Below, one piece after another: positions 38,716 to 50,520 of a DNA stretch of 64,000 nucleotides. The position numbers and the translations under genes are program-made. The notes beneath the pieces were generated by a model. The model had not been told where the DNA came from. It made no database searches and saw only the letters and a program-made list of their open reading frames with translations. Each line of letters opens with the position of its first letter. Position 1 is the first letter of the stretch. The DNA comes from Plasmodium brasilianum (lineage: Eukaryota; Apicomplexa; Aconoidasida; Haemosporida; Plasmodiidae), in NCBI RefSeq assembly GCF_023973825.1, contig NC_090118.1, positions 1,595,001 to 1,659,000 on the forward strand, given 5' to 3'.

Positions 38716-40846
38716 TATGTAGAGTAGAATATAAAATTATTAATGAATAAAATATATATAATTACAGCACGAATATAATATAACATTGCTATAATAATGT
38801 ATATATATTAAACAAGGAAAAACAAATCAAGAAAAATACTTTAATGAAAAATTGAATAATATGAATAGCTGAAGATAATACAAATTAAGTTTAAAGTAAA
38901 TTTGTGCAATAAAATTATATTACAAAAGTTACAAAACAATCAAATTATATAAATAACTGTAAATTATTAAATAAATATATATATAATTTAGAAGTATTTT
39001 TTTTTTTTTTTTAATTATTTATTTTTTATAATAGTAATTTTTCATAGTACAATTATTATGAAATTAATATTATATTGTTTAAATAATATATAAAATATAT
39101 AATATTTTTATAGTTATCGCCATTCACAAGATGCAACTGTGTGTAATGTATAAAAACCTTTGTATATTAATATTTATTCTTTTGAATGTAAACTTCGTAA
39201 AAAATCACCTTAATTTCATTTATATTAGTTGAGTAAAAGTTAAAATTTCATATTTTATAAAGGGAAGTATTTATTTATGCATGAATAAGATATAAATAAT
39301 TTGTTCTATACTCTATAATATTTTAATAAAAAATATATATATATAAAATAATTTTCTGAGATATATTATTTAATATTTTATATATTAACACTTCGTATTT
39401 CTTAACGATATTATTACATATCGTAATTTATTCTATTTCTATGTTGTTTTATTAGTTATTTTCTTTAAGTTATACTAAATTCTAAAATTGCTATTTTAAT
39501 AAATTTACTTTCATTTATTTTATTTTATTTTTTTTGTTGGTTTTAAATATTGCAAAAGTTTATGTAATTATATTAGTGTTTTTAATCAGTATAAATAAGA
39601 CTATAAATAAGTTATATTTAATTATTAATAATACTGCTAAGAGGATTTCTCATATATTAGTGTAATTTATAATTTTAGTAATATCATACGTGGGATATGA
39701 TTAATTTTAAATAATAAAATATGTCAGAAGTAAATTGAACGATACCTACTTTTGTGATATTTCTAGAGGAGTTTCGTAATTGTTGATTTATTTTAATTTT
39801 GTAAATATTAATTAAATATATATCATAAATTAAATTTATAACTAACGAGATATATATATATATATATATATATTAATGAAAGAATTAAACACACATATTA
39901 CTGAATCAAGGTTATTTTGATATTAAGATATTTTGTGTAAGAATTATTATTTCTTTTTCATTGAATTTCTTCTAAGTACATATATTTAACTAAAAAAAAT
40001 ATATTAACAATTAAGTAACATTTCACTTACAAATTATCATATAAATTAAAATTAATTAAAAATAATAATTATTAAAAATTATTTTACAAAAATAAAAAAT
40101 TAGTCATTATTTTCCATTAAAAAATATATTTTTTCAAGAATTACTTAGTTCGAAATTAAATAATTTTTTTTAATTATATTATGGTCTATAAATTAGTTAT
40201 TTAAATGAGCACTAACTAAACTGTGTTATAATTAACGTAATATATAATGTTTTTTTATGAATTATTAAAGCTATTTTGTTATTTATAAGACTAATATTTC
40301 TAAGAATAATAACATTTTTATTTTAATTATAATGTTAATAAAATTAGAATAATTTATAGGATAGATTAAATAAAATTAGTAATTATTTTTGCAACATGTA
40401 GAGAAACGTATTATATATATATTATATACCTTCTATGTATTCTATATAAGCTCAATATTTCTAAATATTTAAAAAACATATTTGTTCATTTTTACATTAT
40501 TATGAAAAAGTATAATAAAAACAATTATCTTATCAGTGCATTACTTTAATCAAAAAAATTATATATTTTGTATATTTATAAATGTATAATATTTTTTTAT
40601 AAATGAATTTTGCTCTTTATTTTGATAATATTAAGTTAAAAATTTTATAATATACATATAAAGTTTTAATTTTTTTTTTGTAGATGTAAAACTCCACTTA
40701 GTTTTTTGCATTATATTAACTGTTTAAGAAGCAATAATAAAAATAAATATTTTAAACAAATGTAGTATTCTTCTTAATTTGAATTATATTACAATAATAT
40801 TATTTTATTTCTTTCTTAACATATTAGAATATTAATGGTCTATAAC
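38716..40846. other. Intergenic spacer with 5' block of the fam-l gene
   Basis: AT-rich. A third copy of the AATTGTTGATTTA motif is at 39778-39793. An AT microsatellite is at 39850-39873. The fam 5' block is near 40360-40450 (ATAGGATAGATTAAATAAAA ... TATGTATTCTATATAAG), about 487 bp before the start codon. Confidence 0.45.
39850..39873 (+). repeat. AT dinucleotide microsatellite
   Basis: About 12 TA units. Confidence 0.85.
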
Positions 40847-41743
40847 ATGGAACAAATAATTAAGCTAATATTATGCATTAAATTTTCTGCGTTTATAATT
40901 TTAGCTTCGATATATCATTTTAGCAGTGATGTACTATGATTATTCCATTTAAAGACAATTTGATTATTTATATACTTAGTTTTATAAATTAATTAATGAT
41001 GTTTTTTATCATTTCATTCTGTATTCTAATACGTGACAAATATTTACTCTTCTCTTTTTTTTTAGATCGTGTTTAACAAATCACTGAATGTGAAATGGAA
41101 TCTCGATAGTATATCAGGAGCAATACGCTATCGACTACTAGCAAAATATAAAAAGGATCAGGATTCAAATACCGTAGGTTTAACAGAAGATATATCAAAT
41201 AATATGAAATGCAAGAATATAAATATATATAATAATAAAAAATTGACCAAAGGTAAAAACAAACAATCAAACGGAAATTTACTAAATAAGCAGCAATACT
41301 ACACGGAAATTATAGATTATAATAATGGAATGTTTGATGGAAAACATTTTCATTTTCAAAAAAAATGGATAAAGAAAAAAGATTTTGATGATTTTGTTGA
41401 AAAAAAGAGGAGAATTTGTGATATAGATTTAAAGAAAATAAAATTTAGGAATTACGGTTTTGGTTTTACTCTATTTTTTATTTTTTTATTCCTGGGAATA
41501 GGAATACCAATATCACCAGGATTAACATTTTTGAAAGTTGAATGGACAACAATTAATGAGAATCCATTAGGTAAGTTTTTTTACGATATTACATGTAAGT
41601 TGAAAGAATTTTTAAAAATGGATCCTTATGTTATACTTTATAGCATTTTTATTGTTATATTATCTGTTATACTTATCACTGCAATTTATAAGATTTTAAG
41701 GAATAATGAAAAATATGAAAAAATTAAGTTAATGTCTGAGTAA
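40847..41743 (+). CDS. fam-l exported two-TM protein (2 exons, 253 aa)
   Basis: Exons are 40847-40930 and 41066-41743, with a 135-bp phase-0 intron. The leader MEQIIKLILCIKFSAFIILA ends SIYHFSSD before a GT donor. Exon 2 begins IVFNKSLNVKW and has RLLAK at 51-55 and the sequence QYYTEIIDYNNGMFDGKHFH (from about residue 106), followed by FQKKWIKKKDFDDFVEKKRR. That is the signature I associate with fam-l. Two membrane helices lie at about 160-178 (ending GIGIPISPG) and 216-237. The tail is IYKILRNNEKYEKIKLM. The 62-kb gene has almost the same middle and end. The next gene downstream is a fam-m in the same orientation, so this is an l-m pair. A heterodimer of fam-l and fam-m has been proposed in the literature from structure prediction; nothing in the sequence proves it. 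Confidence 0.88.
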
Positions 41744-42253
41744 AATAAATAATAGGGAATATATATCTTTATCTAGAGAAGCTTTTAATATGAAAAACTA
41801 TGATATTATTAGTGATATACTTAATAAACATGCATATAATATCAAACGTATTATAAATAGGTGTGTATATCTGATGTCTTCGATATAAAAATATAAATAG
41901 TTATATTTTTTATGTTCTTGTGTATTTGAATTTTTTAATGTTTTCAAACAGGTATTTTAAACTATTAATTTAACTCAATATAAACAATTGTATATTAAAA
42001 CACATTTCTATAGAAATATGTTTGCTCTTTAAAATTAATAAATAATGCCACAATTCATATAATTATTTTGAATTGTGATAATTTATATTCCTACAAAGTA
42101 ATTTTCCTTATTATTTTGCATCTCATTCTAGTCTGAAATTATTATTTGTTTAGGTTTTTATGAAAACACATTGTAGATTTTAAATAGAGAAATATGTATT
42201 TTTTTATATATTATGAAAGGGATCTTATGTAGTTTGATACATTTATACATATA

Positions 42254-42304
<51 letters not shown>

Positions 42305-45300
42305 TACTAAGAAGAATAATTAATATTTATTATATAAAGTGTATTTCATTAGAAACATGGAATAAAACATATTTATTGAAAGAATAATTATAGTGACTTT
42401 TATTTTTTTTTTTTTGTATAAATGTGAAATTAATTTATATCATAAAAAAACATAACTTTATAATTATTAGCTACTTATATGTTCTTACTAACTTGGAGAT
42501 ACTTAATCGTTTCAATAAAATAAAAAATTAAAAAAATATATAATTTTACTATTATTATTAACGTTACATTAGCTCAATTTTATAAAAATTACTAAAATAT
42601 ATATGTTACTAAAAGTCGTTAAATGAATAAGATATATATTTTATTTGTTTGTTTGTATTATTAAAGGATTAAACTGATGAATTAAAATTAATTAAATATT
42701 TATGAAACATTTATTGAAATAATTTTCGTTTTAATAATTGTTAGATATTATAAATTACACATGAATTTAATTTAAACTATCTCAGATTAAATTCTTCAGT
42801 AAGTGGGTTAAAATATTGTTATTAAATAAAATAAAATATATGTATTTATTTTTCGAATAAGACAAAGCTTTTAATTCTAATAAAAAATGATATATTTCGC
42901 ACGCCAATCCCTCATCGAAAATGGTTAAATGATTTTATAATTAAAAATTATATGTTTTTTTTCAATTTAAGAAAATATCGCTAATTAATCTCGTTCATTA
43001 TATAATTCACATTTTTAATATTTCTTTTAATTAAATTTTTCTTTTCTAATTTAACTTAATTCATTATACCTTTTAGTGTGCATGATTGATAGAGCTTTTA
43101 GAATAAAACAATAACGTTGTTTTTATAATCTATAAAACTGAACATTTCCTGTTACATATTTCAATAATTATTTTTATGTTACTAAGAATTTCATTTGTTT
43201 TTAATTTTATACATGTATAAATTACTACATATTTTTTTTAAAAATTGTATCTCATGTTTTTTGGAATTTGTTACAAGATCACTAATTAATGCACAAATTT
43301 TATTACATTAGTTTTATTTCATTATAAGAATAGTTCCATACATGACATATCATATCTACTTATTTTCTTGTCCATTAATATAAATATAATAAAATTCTTA
43401 AAAATATATTTATAATATTTCATCAGTAATATGTTTCCAACCTCTTTTTTACACAATAAAAAGTCCTAAATTTATGAATGTGCAATATATGCATATTCAT
43501 GAATTTAAGTATTTAATAATATTTTTGAATTCAGATAAAGAATAATAAATTCATATTAAAAATACCTTTAATTTATATTATGGTACTACTTTTAAATAAA
43601 ATGCAGTTTAATTTTTTGGTAAAAAACTATTCACATTAATTCTAGTACTTATATGAAAAAAAATATATATATTATTTTTTGGAGTTTCGTGTAAGTCTTT
43701 TTGAATATGTATAGAAAAAATAAAAATATATAAATATATCCCCGCAATATTAACAATAAAAATAAGTGAGTAAAATAATAATCTATACAATACTGGCTTT
43801 TACATAATTTTATTCTTTATTAGCGATATTATATAATGTATTGTTCTAAAGAAAAATCTTATAATAATTTTTTCAGAATATTAATTATACTTAAGTTATT
43901 TAAGTTTATAATAAATTTTTTTAGATTTTTCTAATAGTATACATTTCTTGAAAAAAACTTATAATAAATTATGTGCTAAAATATTTACAAAAATAAAAGT
44001 CATAATTATAGATATAAGTTCAAAACATCAACTCATACATATATTTATTTTTCTCATGTTATTATTTTTCAAGTATTATAATGTTCAATATTTTCATTTT
44101 TTTTTTGAATTAAACAAAAGTATACTAAAAAATTTTTTTAGCTATATTGTTCCATTTACATTGAATGTACGATTAAATGTATTAGTGTCTACGTATATAA
44201 GTACTGCTTAATAATTGTTCATAATGTTTTTATTTCTTGGGCTTATTATAAAAATAATTTTTTATGTAACTAGATATGCATGTAAAAAAAACTGGAAAAA
44301 AAAATGAATAACATTTACTACTAATAGTACATGAAAATTATGGCTTTAAATAAATCCAAATAGATACAGAAACATAACGTATTATTTAGGAATAATAATA
44401 TAAAGAAGAAATCGAGAAAAGATATATATATAAGGATATACTAATATATTTAAAAAAAAATAAAATGACTATTAATATATGTAAATAAATATATTTACCA
44501 TTTTATATTTCTTTTTGGAAAATCGTTGTAATTATATGTAAAAATAATAATATATAGCTGTAAAAATTAATTGTTTTATTTTTCGTGCATATCGAGTTTT
44601 TATATATTTTTTTTAAGGCTTTTCGTACATTTGTAATATCATTTTTAATACATTTGCGTTTTTTTGAGGTATTTTTTCTTTTTTCTTGTTCTCATATTTA
44701 ATAATTTATTTTATCGAGGTTATAGTATCGTATTTTAATGTAAAAAAATTTTTAAGAAAAATGTTTAATATTTATGAATATTAAGTTAATACACTATAAA
44801 TAATAAAAATTATCGTTATATATTAGGAGAACATATTATATTTGGAAGTGAATAACAATCTACATTTACTAACATAAATTTGATTTCCATAATAACTGTG
44901 TATTTTAGATTATTAATATTGTGCAATACAATACTCTTGCATAAAATGAAACGTAAGTATATTTAATATCTTATAAATACAATTATATTATTGTTCATTA
45001 AATTCCTTTTTATAAAAATTACTTGAATATCTTTGATATAATATACCGATAATAAAAAAATATATGCATTTTTATTTTTTAATACGTAGGTAAATAATTA
45101 ATGAACAAGGCATGTTATGATAATGGTACATTTAATACTAGAAATACATTTTTTTTTTTTTTTTTGTTTATTGTTTTTTATTGATAATTCATCTAAATAT
45201 GTACAGTTAACAAAATAGATTAAGTAGTTTATTAGAAGTATTTAGAAACGTTAAATTTATAAATAATTATATGAACTAAACTTAATTAAAAACTATAATT

Positions 45301-46062
45301 TTCTAATATCTTTATATAAAATAAAAAATATATATTTCATCTTAAAAATATATATTATTTATAGATTTGATAGTATGATATAAATACAATTTCTTAAATA
45401 TATAATAAACTAATAGAGAATGAAAGTGTTATTATTAATGTATAATGAGAAATTGAATAAAATACTAATTCCTTAATTTATTATTACTATTATTATGTTG
45501 TCATGATGATTATGATTATTTAAAAATAATAACCTGCTTCTTCAAAATGTATTATTTATAAAATTATAAATTATAACAGAAAAACAAACTTAATCTTATT
45601 TATTATTCTTTGAATACAGAAAACAACCAATTATCTATATTCTATATATTCTATAGATTCTATATTCTGCATAAAGATTACTTGGTAAAAATAAGTAATC
45701 TTTAGTTTTTTTTTATTATATTATTTAAAGAGAATCAATAACAAAAATGCTTTAATTACACTACTACATTAAATTATGTCTATTTAATATTAAGTATAAA
45801 TTTAGATTTTTCATTTTGATAAAAAATTAGATTTTAGTGAAAATATAATATAAAAATACTTTAATGTTTTTTTAATGTTCTATTTCTTTCTTTATATTGT
45901 AAAATATACTACAGTTACATACGTACTATTTTTTGCGAAAAAAAAAAAAAGGATAAAGAAAATTTAAATTAATAAATAATTATACTATTCTGTATCATTA
46001 AAAAAATATTATAATATTGTTAACTTTTTATTTAATATATTTCAATATTAAATATCTATATA
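41744..46062. other. Spacer inside the fam-l / fam-m pair
   Basis: Starts with the shared 3' block (ATTTGAATTTTTTAATG at 41924-41940; TTCTAGTCTGAAATTATTAT near 42129), then a 40-base AT microsatellite at 42257-42296. An 87-codon frame at 43948-44211 (MKKTYNKLCAKIFTKIKVII...) has two hydrophobic stretches but matches nothing I know. The 5' block of the next gene is near 45619 (ACAGAAAACAACC ... TCTATATTCTATATATTC), about 444 bp before its start. Confidence 0.45.
42257..42296 (+). repeat. AT dinucleotide microsatellite, longest in the window
   Basis: About 20 uninterrupted AT units, flanked by GCATAT and ATGTAT imperfect units. Confidence 0.9.
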
Positions 46063-47049
46063 ATGGATGAAAGGAAGAAATTATTGTTTTTAATTAATCT
46101 TGCGATGTTTATTTTTTTATCTTGGATAGGAAACTTCACAAGTGAACTGGTATTATAATAATATTTATGAATATTTACATTATTCAGATTGTTATTGTTT
46201 TAATTTTATTCGTAATTTTTTTTGGCAAGAAATTTTTTATTTTTTAAATTACTAATATTTGCTTTGTTATTTTAGAGTACCTTTAAAAAATATTTAGATG
46301 AAAAATACAATGGTGTTAAAAAATTAGACACAAGAATCTATCGATTACTATCAAAATATAGAAAGAACATAAATTCATGTATTTTAGGATTAAGAGAAGT
46401 GATACCATATAATGTAGAGAACGAAAAAACAAATATATGTAATAATGTGAAGAGAGACATATCAAAAAAGAGTAAATCAAATGGATGTTCTTTAAATAAT
46501 GAGAAAAGTCATAAACTAGATAAAAAAAGTAAATCTTGTATTTTTGAAACAAAAAAATATTCTCGTCTGGAAAAAAAAATATTCAAAGAACTTGATTATG
46601 AAAATTTTCTTAAAAGTAATAGGACAATTAGTGATAAATTATATAAGAGAATAGTACTTAAAAAGTACGGACTACGACTTTTTCTACCTTTCTTACTCCT
46701 TTTCTTATTATTATTATCACTAATATTAGACTATTCTAGTGGTACAGGCCTTTTAAGAGGATTGGGCGAGGTATTGATTGCCTTCGCCCCAGATTTTTGG
46801 AAAACGTTAGGACCAAAATTGAGTATACTTTTAGGGAGGTATTGGTCTGAAATATTAAAACCGTTTTTCGAAGTGTCAGTATTGAAGGACAATAAGTGGG
46901 TAACGGAAATCCATGTATCGTGCACTTTATTTGGTTTTCTAATATATTTCATACCGTTCATTATATTAGGTGTCACACTTATAACAGGGGTTATTTACTA
47001 TCATAAAAAAGTTAAAAAATTTGAAAAAATTAAATTAAGGAAGAAATAA
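46063..47049 (+). CDS. fam-m exported two-TM protein (2 exons, 286 aa)
   Basis: Exons are 46063-46149 and 46276-47049, with a 126-bp phase-0 intron. The leader MDERKKLLFLINLAMFIFLS leads to WIGNFTSEL at the donor. Exon 2 opens STFKKYLDEKYNGVKKLDTR and has RLLSK at 52-56. The block FETKKYSRLEKKIFKELDYE and NRTISDKLYKRIVLKKYGLR lead straight into membrane helix 1 (about 164-181). The loop of about 65 residues is moderately hydrophobic and Trp-containing (APDFWKTLGPK, RYWSEILKP). Helix 2 lies at about 247-270, and the tail KKVKKFEKIKLRKK is strongly basic. With the 40.8-kb fam-l gene it forms a co-oriented pair 4.3 kb apart. The start context TATTAAATATCTATATAATG is almost identical to that of the 61.7-kb fam-l gene. 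Confidence 0.88.
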
Positions 47050-48470
47050 AACGCATAGAAAGAATTATGTTTCTTCTTGTAATTAAGTAATAAATATAAG
47101 ATAACACACGAGATATCTATAGTTATGAGCTTATTAAATACATTCATAATTGCTTAAATATTTTAAATACACCTAACCCCACACGAACTCCTTAATGCCC
47201 AAGTATAGAATATGTTCTTAGTTTTTCAGTGAATTTGAACGTTTTAATATTTTCTCATGAGTATTATAAAATATCTTCCACGTTTAGCTAAATATCCTTG
47301 TCATAATATACATATATATTTTATATTTAATTATATTTTTATAGAAAAACTATATGTGTGAAATAAAATTAATATATAACATAAAATTTAATATATTTAA
47401 GTACTTGTGTTAATTTATGTTTTAGTTAAAAATTGTTTATTTCTACTTTATATATTGTTCTAGTCTAAAATAGTTATTCTTTCATGTTATTAGGAATATG
47501 TATTATTTACTTTAAATTAGTAATACATATGTAATGTTTTGAATTTAGTGAAAGAAGGTGAATGTATTTAGATTTATGGATTTTTATAGGTATTTTTACT
47601 AAAAAACTTAAATTTCATTCTATAAAATATGTTTTGTGAGAAACATCTTATAAAATATTTTTATTGTAAAAGCAAATTAAATTCATTTTTAGCTTATTTT
47701 GTTTTTCATAAATTTAAAGTTAGAGATATACGATAAAAGAATATCGTTATTAAGTACAGATTATTTACATTTATTTACCAGGTTATCGCTTCTTTATAAT
47801 TACTATTAAAAGGAAAACTTAAAATTATTTATAAATGTACTTAATGTTGGTGTTAACCAAATTCTGTACAAATCAATTAAATATATATTTTATCTAAAAT
47901 TTATAAATAAATTAAAAATATATATATATTTTTATTTTTTACATTATTAATATATTATATTGATAAATTAAATATAATAATAAATTAATAGATAATATAA
48001 GTAAATTCATTTTTTTTTTACTTATTATAGTAAAATTTTAATATGTATATATATCTGTAAAAGGATATATTAGAATTATTAGTACAAAACAGTATACGTT
48101 TTTTCTACAAGCATACAATATTCTGCAGGTATATATATATATCTTATTTTCCATATATACATTTTTATTTAATAAAGGGTTAATATGTTATTAAAGACAC
48201 ACATAATATACTTTATATAAAGATAATAATTCAGTTATATTTATAACACTCATTTTTTAAATAAAACTAGAAAAAATATATTATTTTATTTTTGAGATAA
48301 TTCTTACTTATAAAATATTATATTTTTAGTTAAGTTTTAATTTTTATAGTTCAAAATTATTTTTTTTTTCAACAAGAAATTAATTAAATAAAGGTAATAT
48401 ATATGTTTAACATAAAAATGTAATGGTAGTAGTTCTCATTATTAGATTAAATTTATTAAATTTTGATCTT
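47050..48470. other. 3' flank of the fam-m gene
   Basis: The shared fam 3' block is well preserved here: AATTTGAACGTTTTAAT at 47232-47248, GTTCTAGTCTAAAATAGTTA near 47457, and ATAAAATATGTTTTGTGAG near 47623. No gene was seen. Confidence 0.55.
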
Positions 48471-48700
48471 TATGGGTTCAAATGAAAATTATAATATAAT
48501 ATTAATACATGTTTCAGTTATCACATTTACATGCTATTAAATAGGATTCTCTGGACAATGAAATTACGCGTGCATATTTTTTTCTTTGCAAAAATGCATT
48601 ATACATGTAAAGAATATAGAATATATATAGATAACTGTATACGAAGATTATGCAAAGTTGCTGAGAAGAATTTTAATAAAAAAATATTTATATTTATTTT
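48471..48700 (+). pseudogene. Probable 5' fragment of a pir gene
   Basis: After a TTTCAG acceptor (48517) one frame reads LSHLHAIK, stop, DSLDNEITRAYFFLCKNALY, similar in spacing to the start of pir exon 2. A second frame over the following bases reads MHYTCKEYRIYIDNCIRRLC and KVAEKNFNKK, with pir-like Cys and Leu spacing. An ATG GGT TCA AAT GAA stretch at 48472 might be a first exon, but no normal intron separates it; a GT at 48393 would give a 125-bp intron instead. The fragment carries a frameshift and a stop and has no membrane helix of its own. Assignment to pir is by pattern only. Confidence 0.35.
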
Positions 48701-49659
48701 TTTTTATAATATTATTATTGCTGTATTTTATTAAAACATTATCTTCTGGGTAAATAATATATATAAATATGTAAAATTATTATGTTAGTGGAATATATAT
48801 TTTTTTTCTTTTTTTTTTTCACATATATTATTTATTATGCCATATTTTTCAAAAAGAATTTTATTAAAATTTTCATATCCTGTATTTATCAATTACCCGT
48901 TAAAAATTAATAATAAGATATGAATATCTTATATGGAAAAAAATGAAAACAAAAAGTTAAATTAAAGAAAGAACATTACTATAAGGTAGAAAAGAGAGAT
49001 ATTTAACAAAAGGATTATTTAATATAAGGAATAAAATTTATTTTTACCAGAAATAATATATGGTAAATAGAAAAATAGTAACAAAAAGCTTTCATAAAAT
49101 AATAAGATTTATTTCACAAGTATTTAATCTTATTCTTTAATACTATTAGTTTTTCTTTTATTTGTGTTTTTATAATATGCATGATGTTAAAAACATAACT
49201 TAGAATTCTTCTTTACTCAATAAATACTCATGTAAATAATAAAATATTTTGTGTATGTACAGCTTTAAAAATGAAGTTCACTTAAATAATTAACCTTAAA
49301 AGTAAAAAGAAAAATATTTTTTTAATCCTCATATTATCAAGCTTTTAATTTTTTTATGTTACTATTAAAAATTAAAATATATATATAGACCATTTTATAT
49401 ATATTATTTTTTTTGAATGTATTCAATTATATATGTCTGTAATAAAAACGTTCTTTACTTAATTTTTTTGTTCTCTCTTTTCTCCTACTTTCCTTTATTT
49501 TTTTTTTTCCTTTTAAATTAATACATGTGAATTAAAATTATGCAAAGAAAAATTATTAAATTTTTATAGAATTTATTATTGTAAGAATTTTTAAGAATAA
49601 GGTTATGGAGAATTTTCATTTTTTTACATAGAAGGCATCGCTAAATTAAGAACATAACA
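48701..49659. other. AT-rich stretch between two gene fragments
   Basis: No readable coding sequence. It may be the decayed middle of a gene whose ends are the fragments at 48.5 and 49.7 kb. Confidence 0.3.
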
Positions 49660-49957
49660 TTGATTTTCTATAACTATATTTTCGATATATGTCATTATAG
49701 TTTATGTGCTTAGTGTACTACTCTTCATTATATACTTATGCATTAATAGAATGTAAGTGCAGGAATTTTAATAAAAAAAAAATGATAATTGCTAGAATTA
49801 ACATTATGTAGATCTAAGAACTCTCAATATGCATGTCACGAACAATACTCTTTCTTATTTTTAACACATATTTTGCTTTTCTAGGACATTCTTATCATAC
49901 CAAACGAATGTTAAAATGAAAAAAAGGAAAATGAAGAGAATTCATAAGAAGTCTTAA
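49660..49957 (+). pseudogene. Orphan 3' end of a one-TM surface protein gene (pir/STP1-like)
   Basis: A hydrophobic frame, VIIVYVLSVLLFIIYLCIN, runs from 49691 to an exact consensus donor GTAAGT at 49753. A TTTCTAG acceptor ends at 49884. Joining them (132-bp intron, phase 2) keeps the frame and gives TFLSYQTNVKMKKRKMKRIH and KKS before TAA at 49955. A membrane helix just before the last intron, followed by a short very basic tail, is the layout of pir and STP1/SURFIN-type proteins. Phase 2 differs from the phase-0 introns of the intact pirs here, so it may be another family. A stop lies about 30 nt before the helix segment (the TGA near 49662), so the rest of the gene is lost or in another frame. 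Confidence 0.4.
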
Positions 49958-50368
49958 AGATACATGATGATGTAGCACCAAAACAAATTAAAACAAGTAA
50001 AATAAAATGATGAAAGAAAAAATTAAAATTATTTAAGAATAATACTAAATATATAAGAATAATGAAAATTTAAAGGTATTTTTCCCTATCGTTTTTTTAT
50101 ATGCTAAATTTGGATTACAAAGATGTTTTTCTAGAAATCGCAGCTCTTTATACATATAAAATGTTAATGAGAAAGAGGGGAAAGGAAAGGAAGTGAAAAT
50201 CTTTACGTAATTTTGATAATTTATTATTTCTTGTCTTAATTTTTATGAAAAGTCTAAAAGATGCACAATAAGCATGTGTTTATATACTTTCTTGAGAATT
50301 AGGTATACATGTATTGAGGATAATTATTATAAAAGAATTGTGATGTGTCCTTTGTACTGATATAGTGT

Positions 50369-50410
50369 GCAGATGTACCTGTATATATATATGTGTATAT
50401 GTACATCTGC
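50369..50410. repeat. Inverted repeat / potential hairpin
   Basis: GCAGATGTAC (50369-50378) is the exact reverse complement of GTACATCTGC (50401-50410), separated by 22 AT-rich bases. One further T-A pair outside lengthens the stem to 11. It sits inside the less AT-rich island, where such a perfect mixed-base stem is unlikely to arise from AT richness alone. Confidence 0.75.
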
Positions 50411-50520
50411 ATGTAAACATGAATATATGTAAATGCGTATATGAACTTGTTCACATGAACATGTATATATGTATATGCATATAGATGCATGTACAAGAGT
50501 AGATATGTAGACTTGCATAA
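50380..50520. repeat. Degenerate GTATATGTACATG-type repeat tract
   Basis: Repeated short units such as GTATATGTACATCTGCATG, GAATATATGTAAATGCG, CATGTATATATGTATATGC and ATGCATG. Minus-strand open frames here encode only Y-I-H-V repeats and are by-products. Confidence 0.6.

Noticed and set aside
42241..42305. Regular repeats that might suggest a CRISPR or satellite array
   Set aside because: It is a plain AT dinucleotide run with no spacers or larger unit.
43948..44211. 87-codon frame with two hydrophobic stretches
   Set aside because: It has no family motif, splice partner or R-x-L site, and frames of this size with Ile/Phe-rich content arise by chance in such DNA. It is kept only as a note under the spacer.
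46731..46976. Minus-strand 81-codon frame
   Set aside because: It is the complement of the inter-helix loop of the 46-kb fam-m gene.
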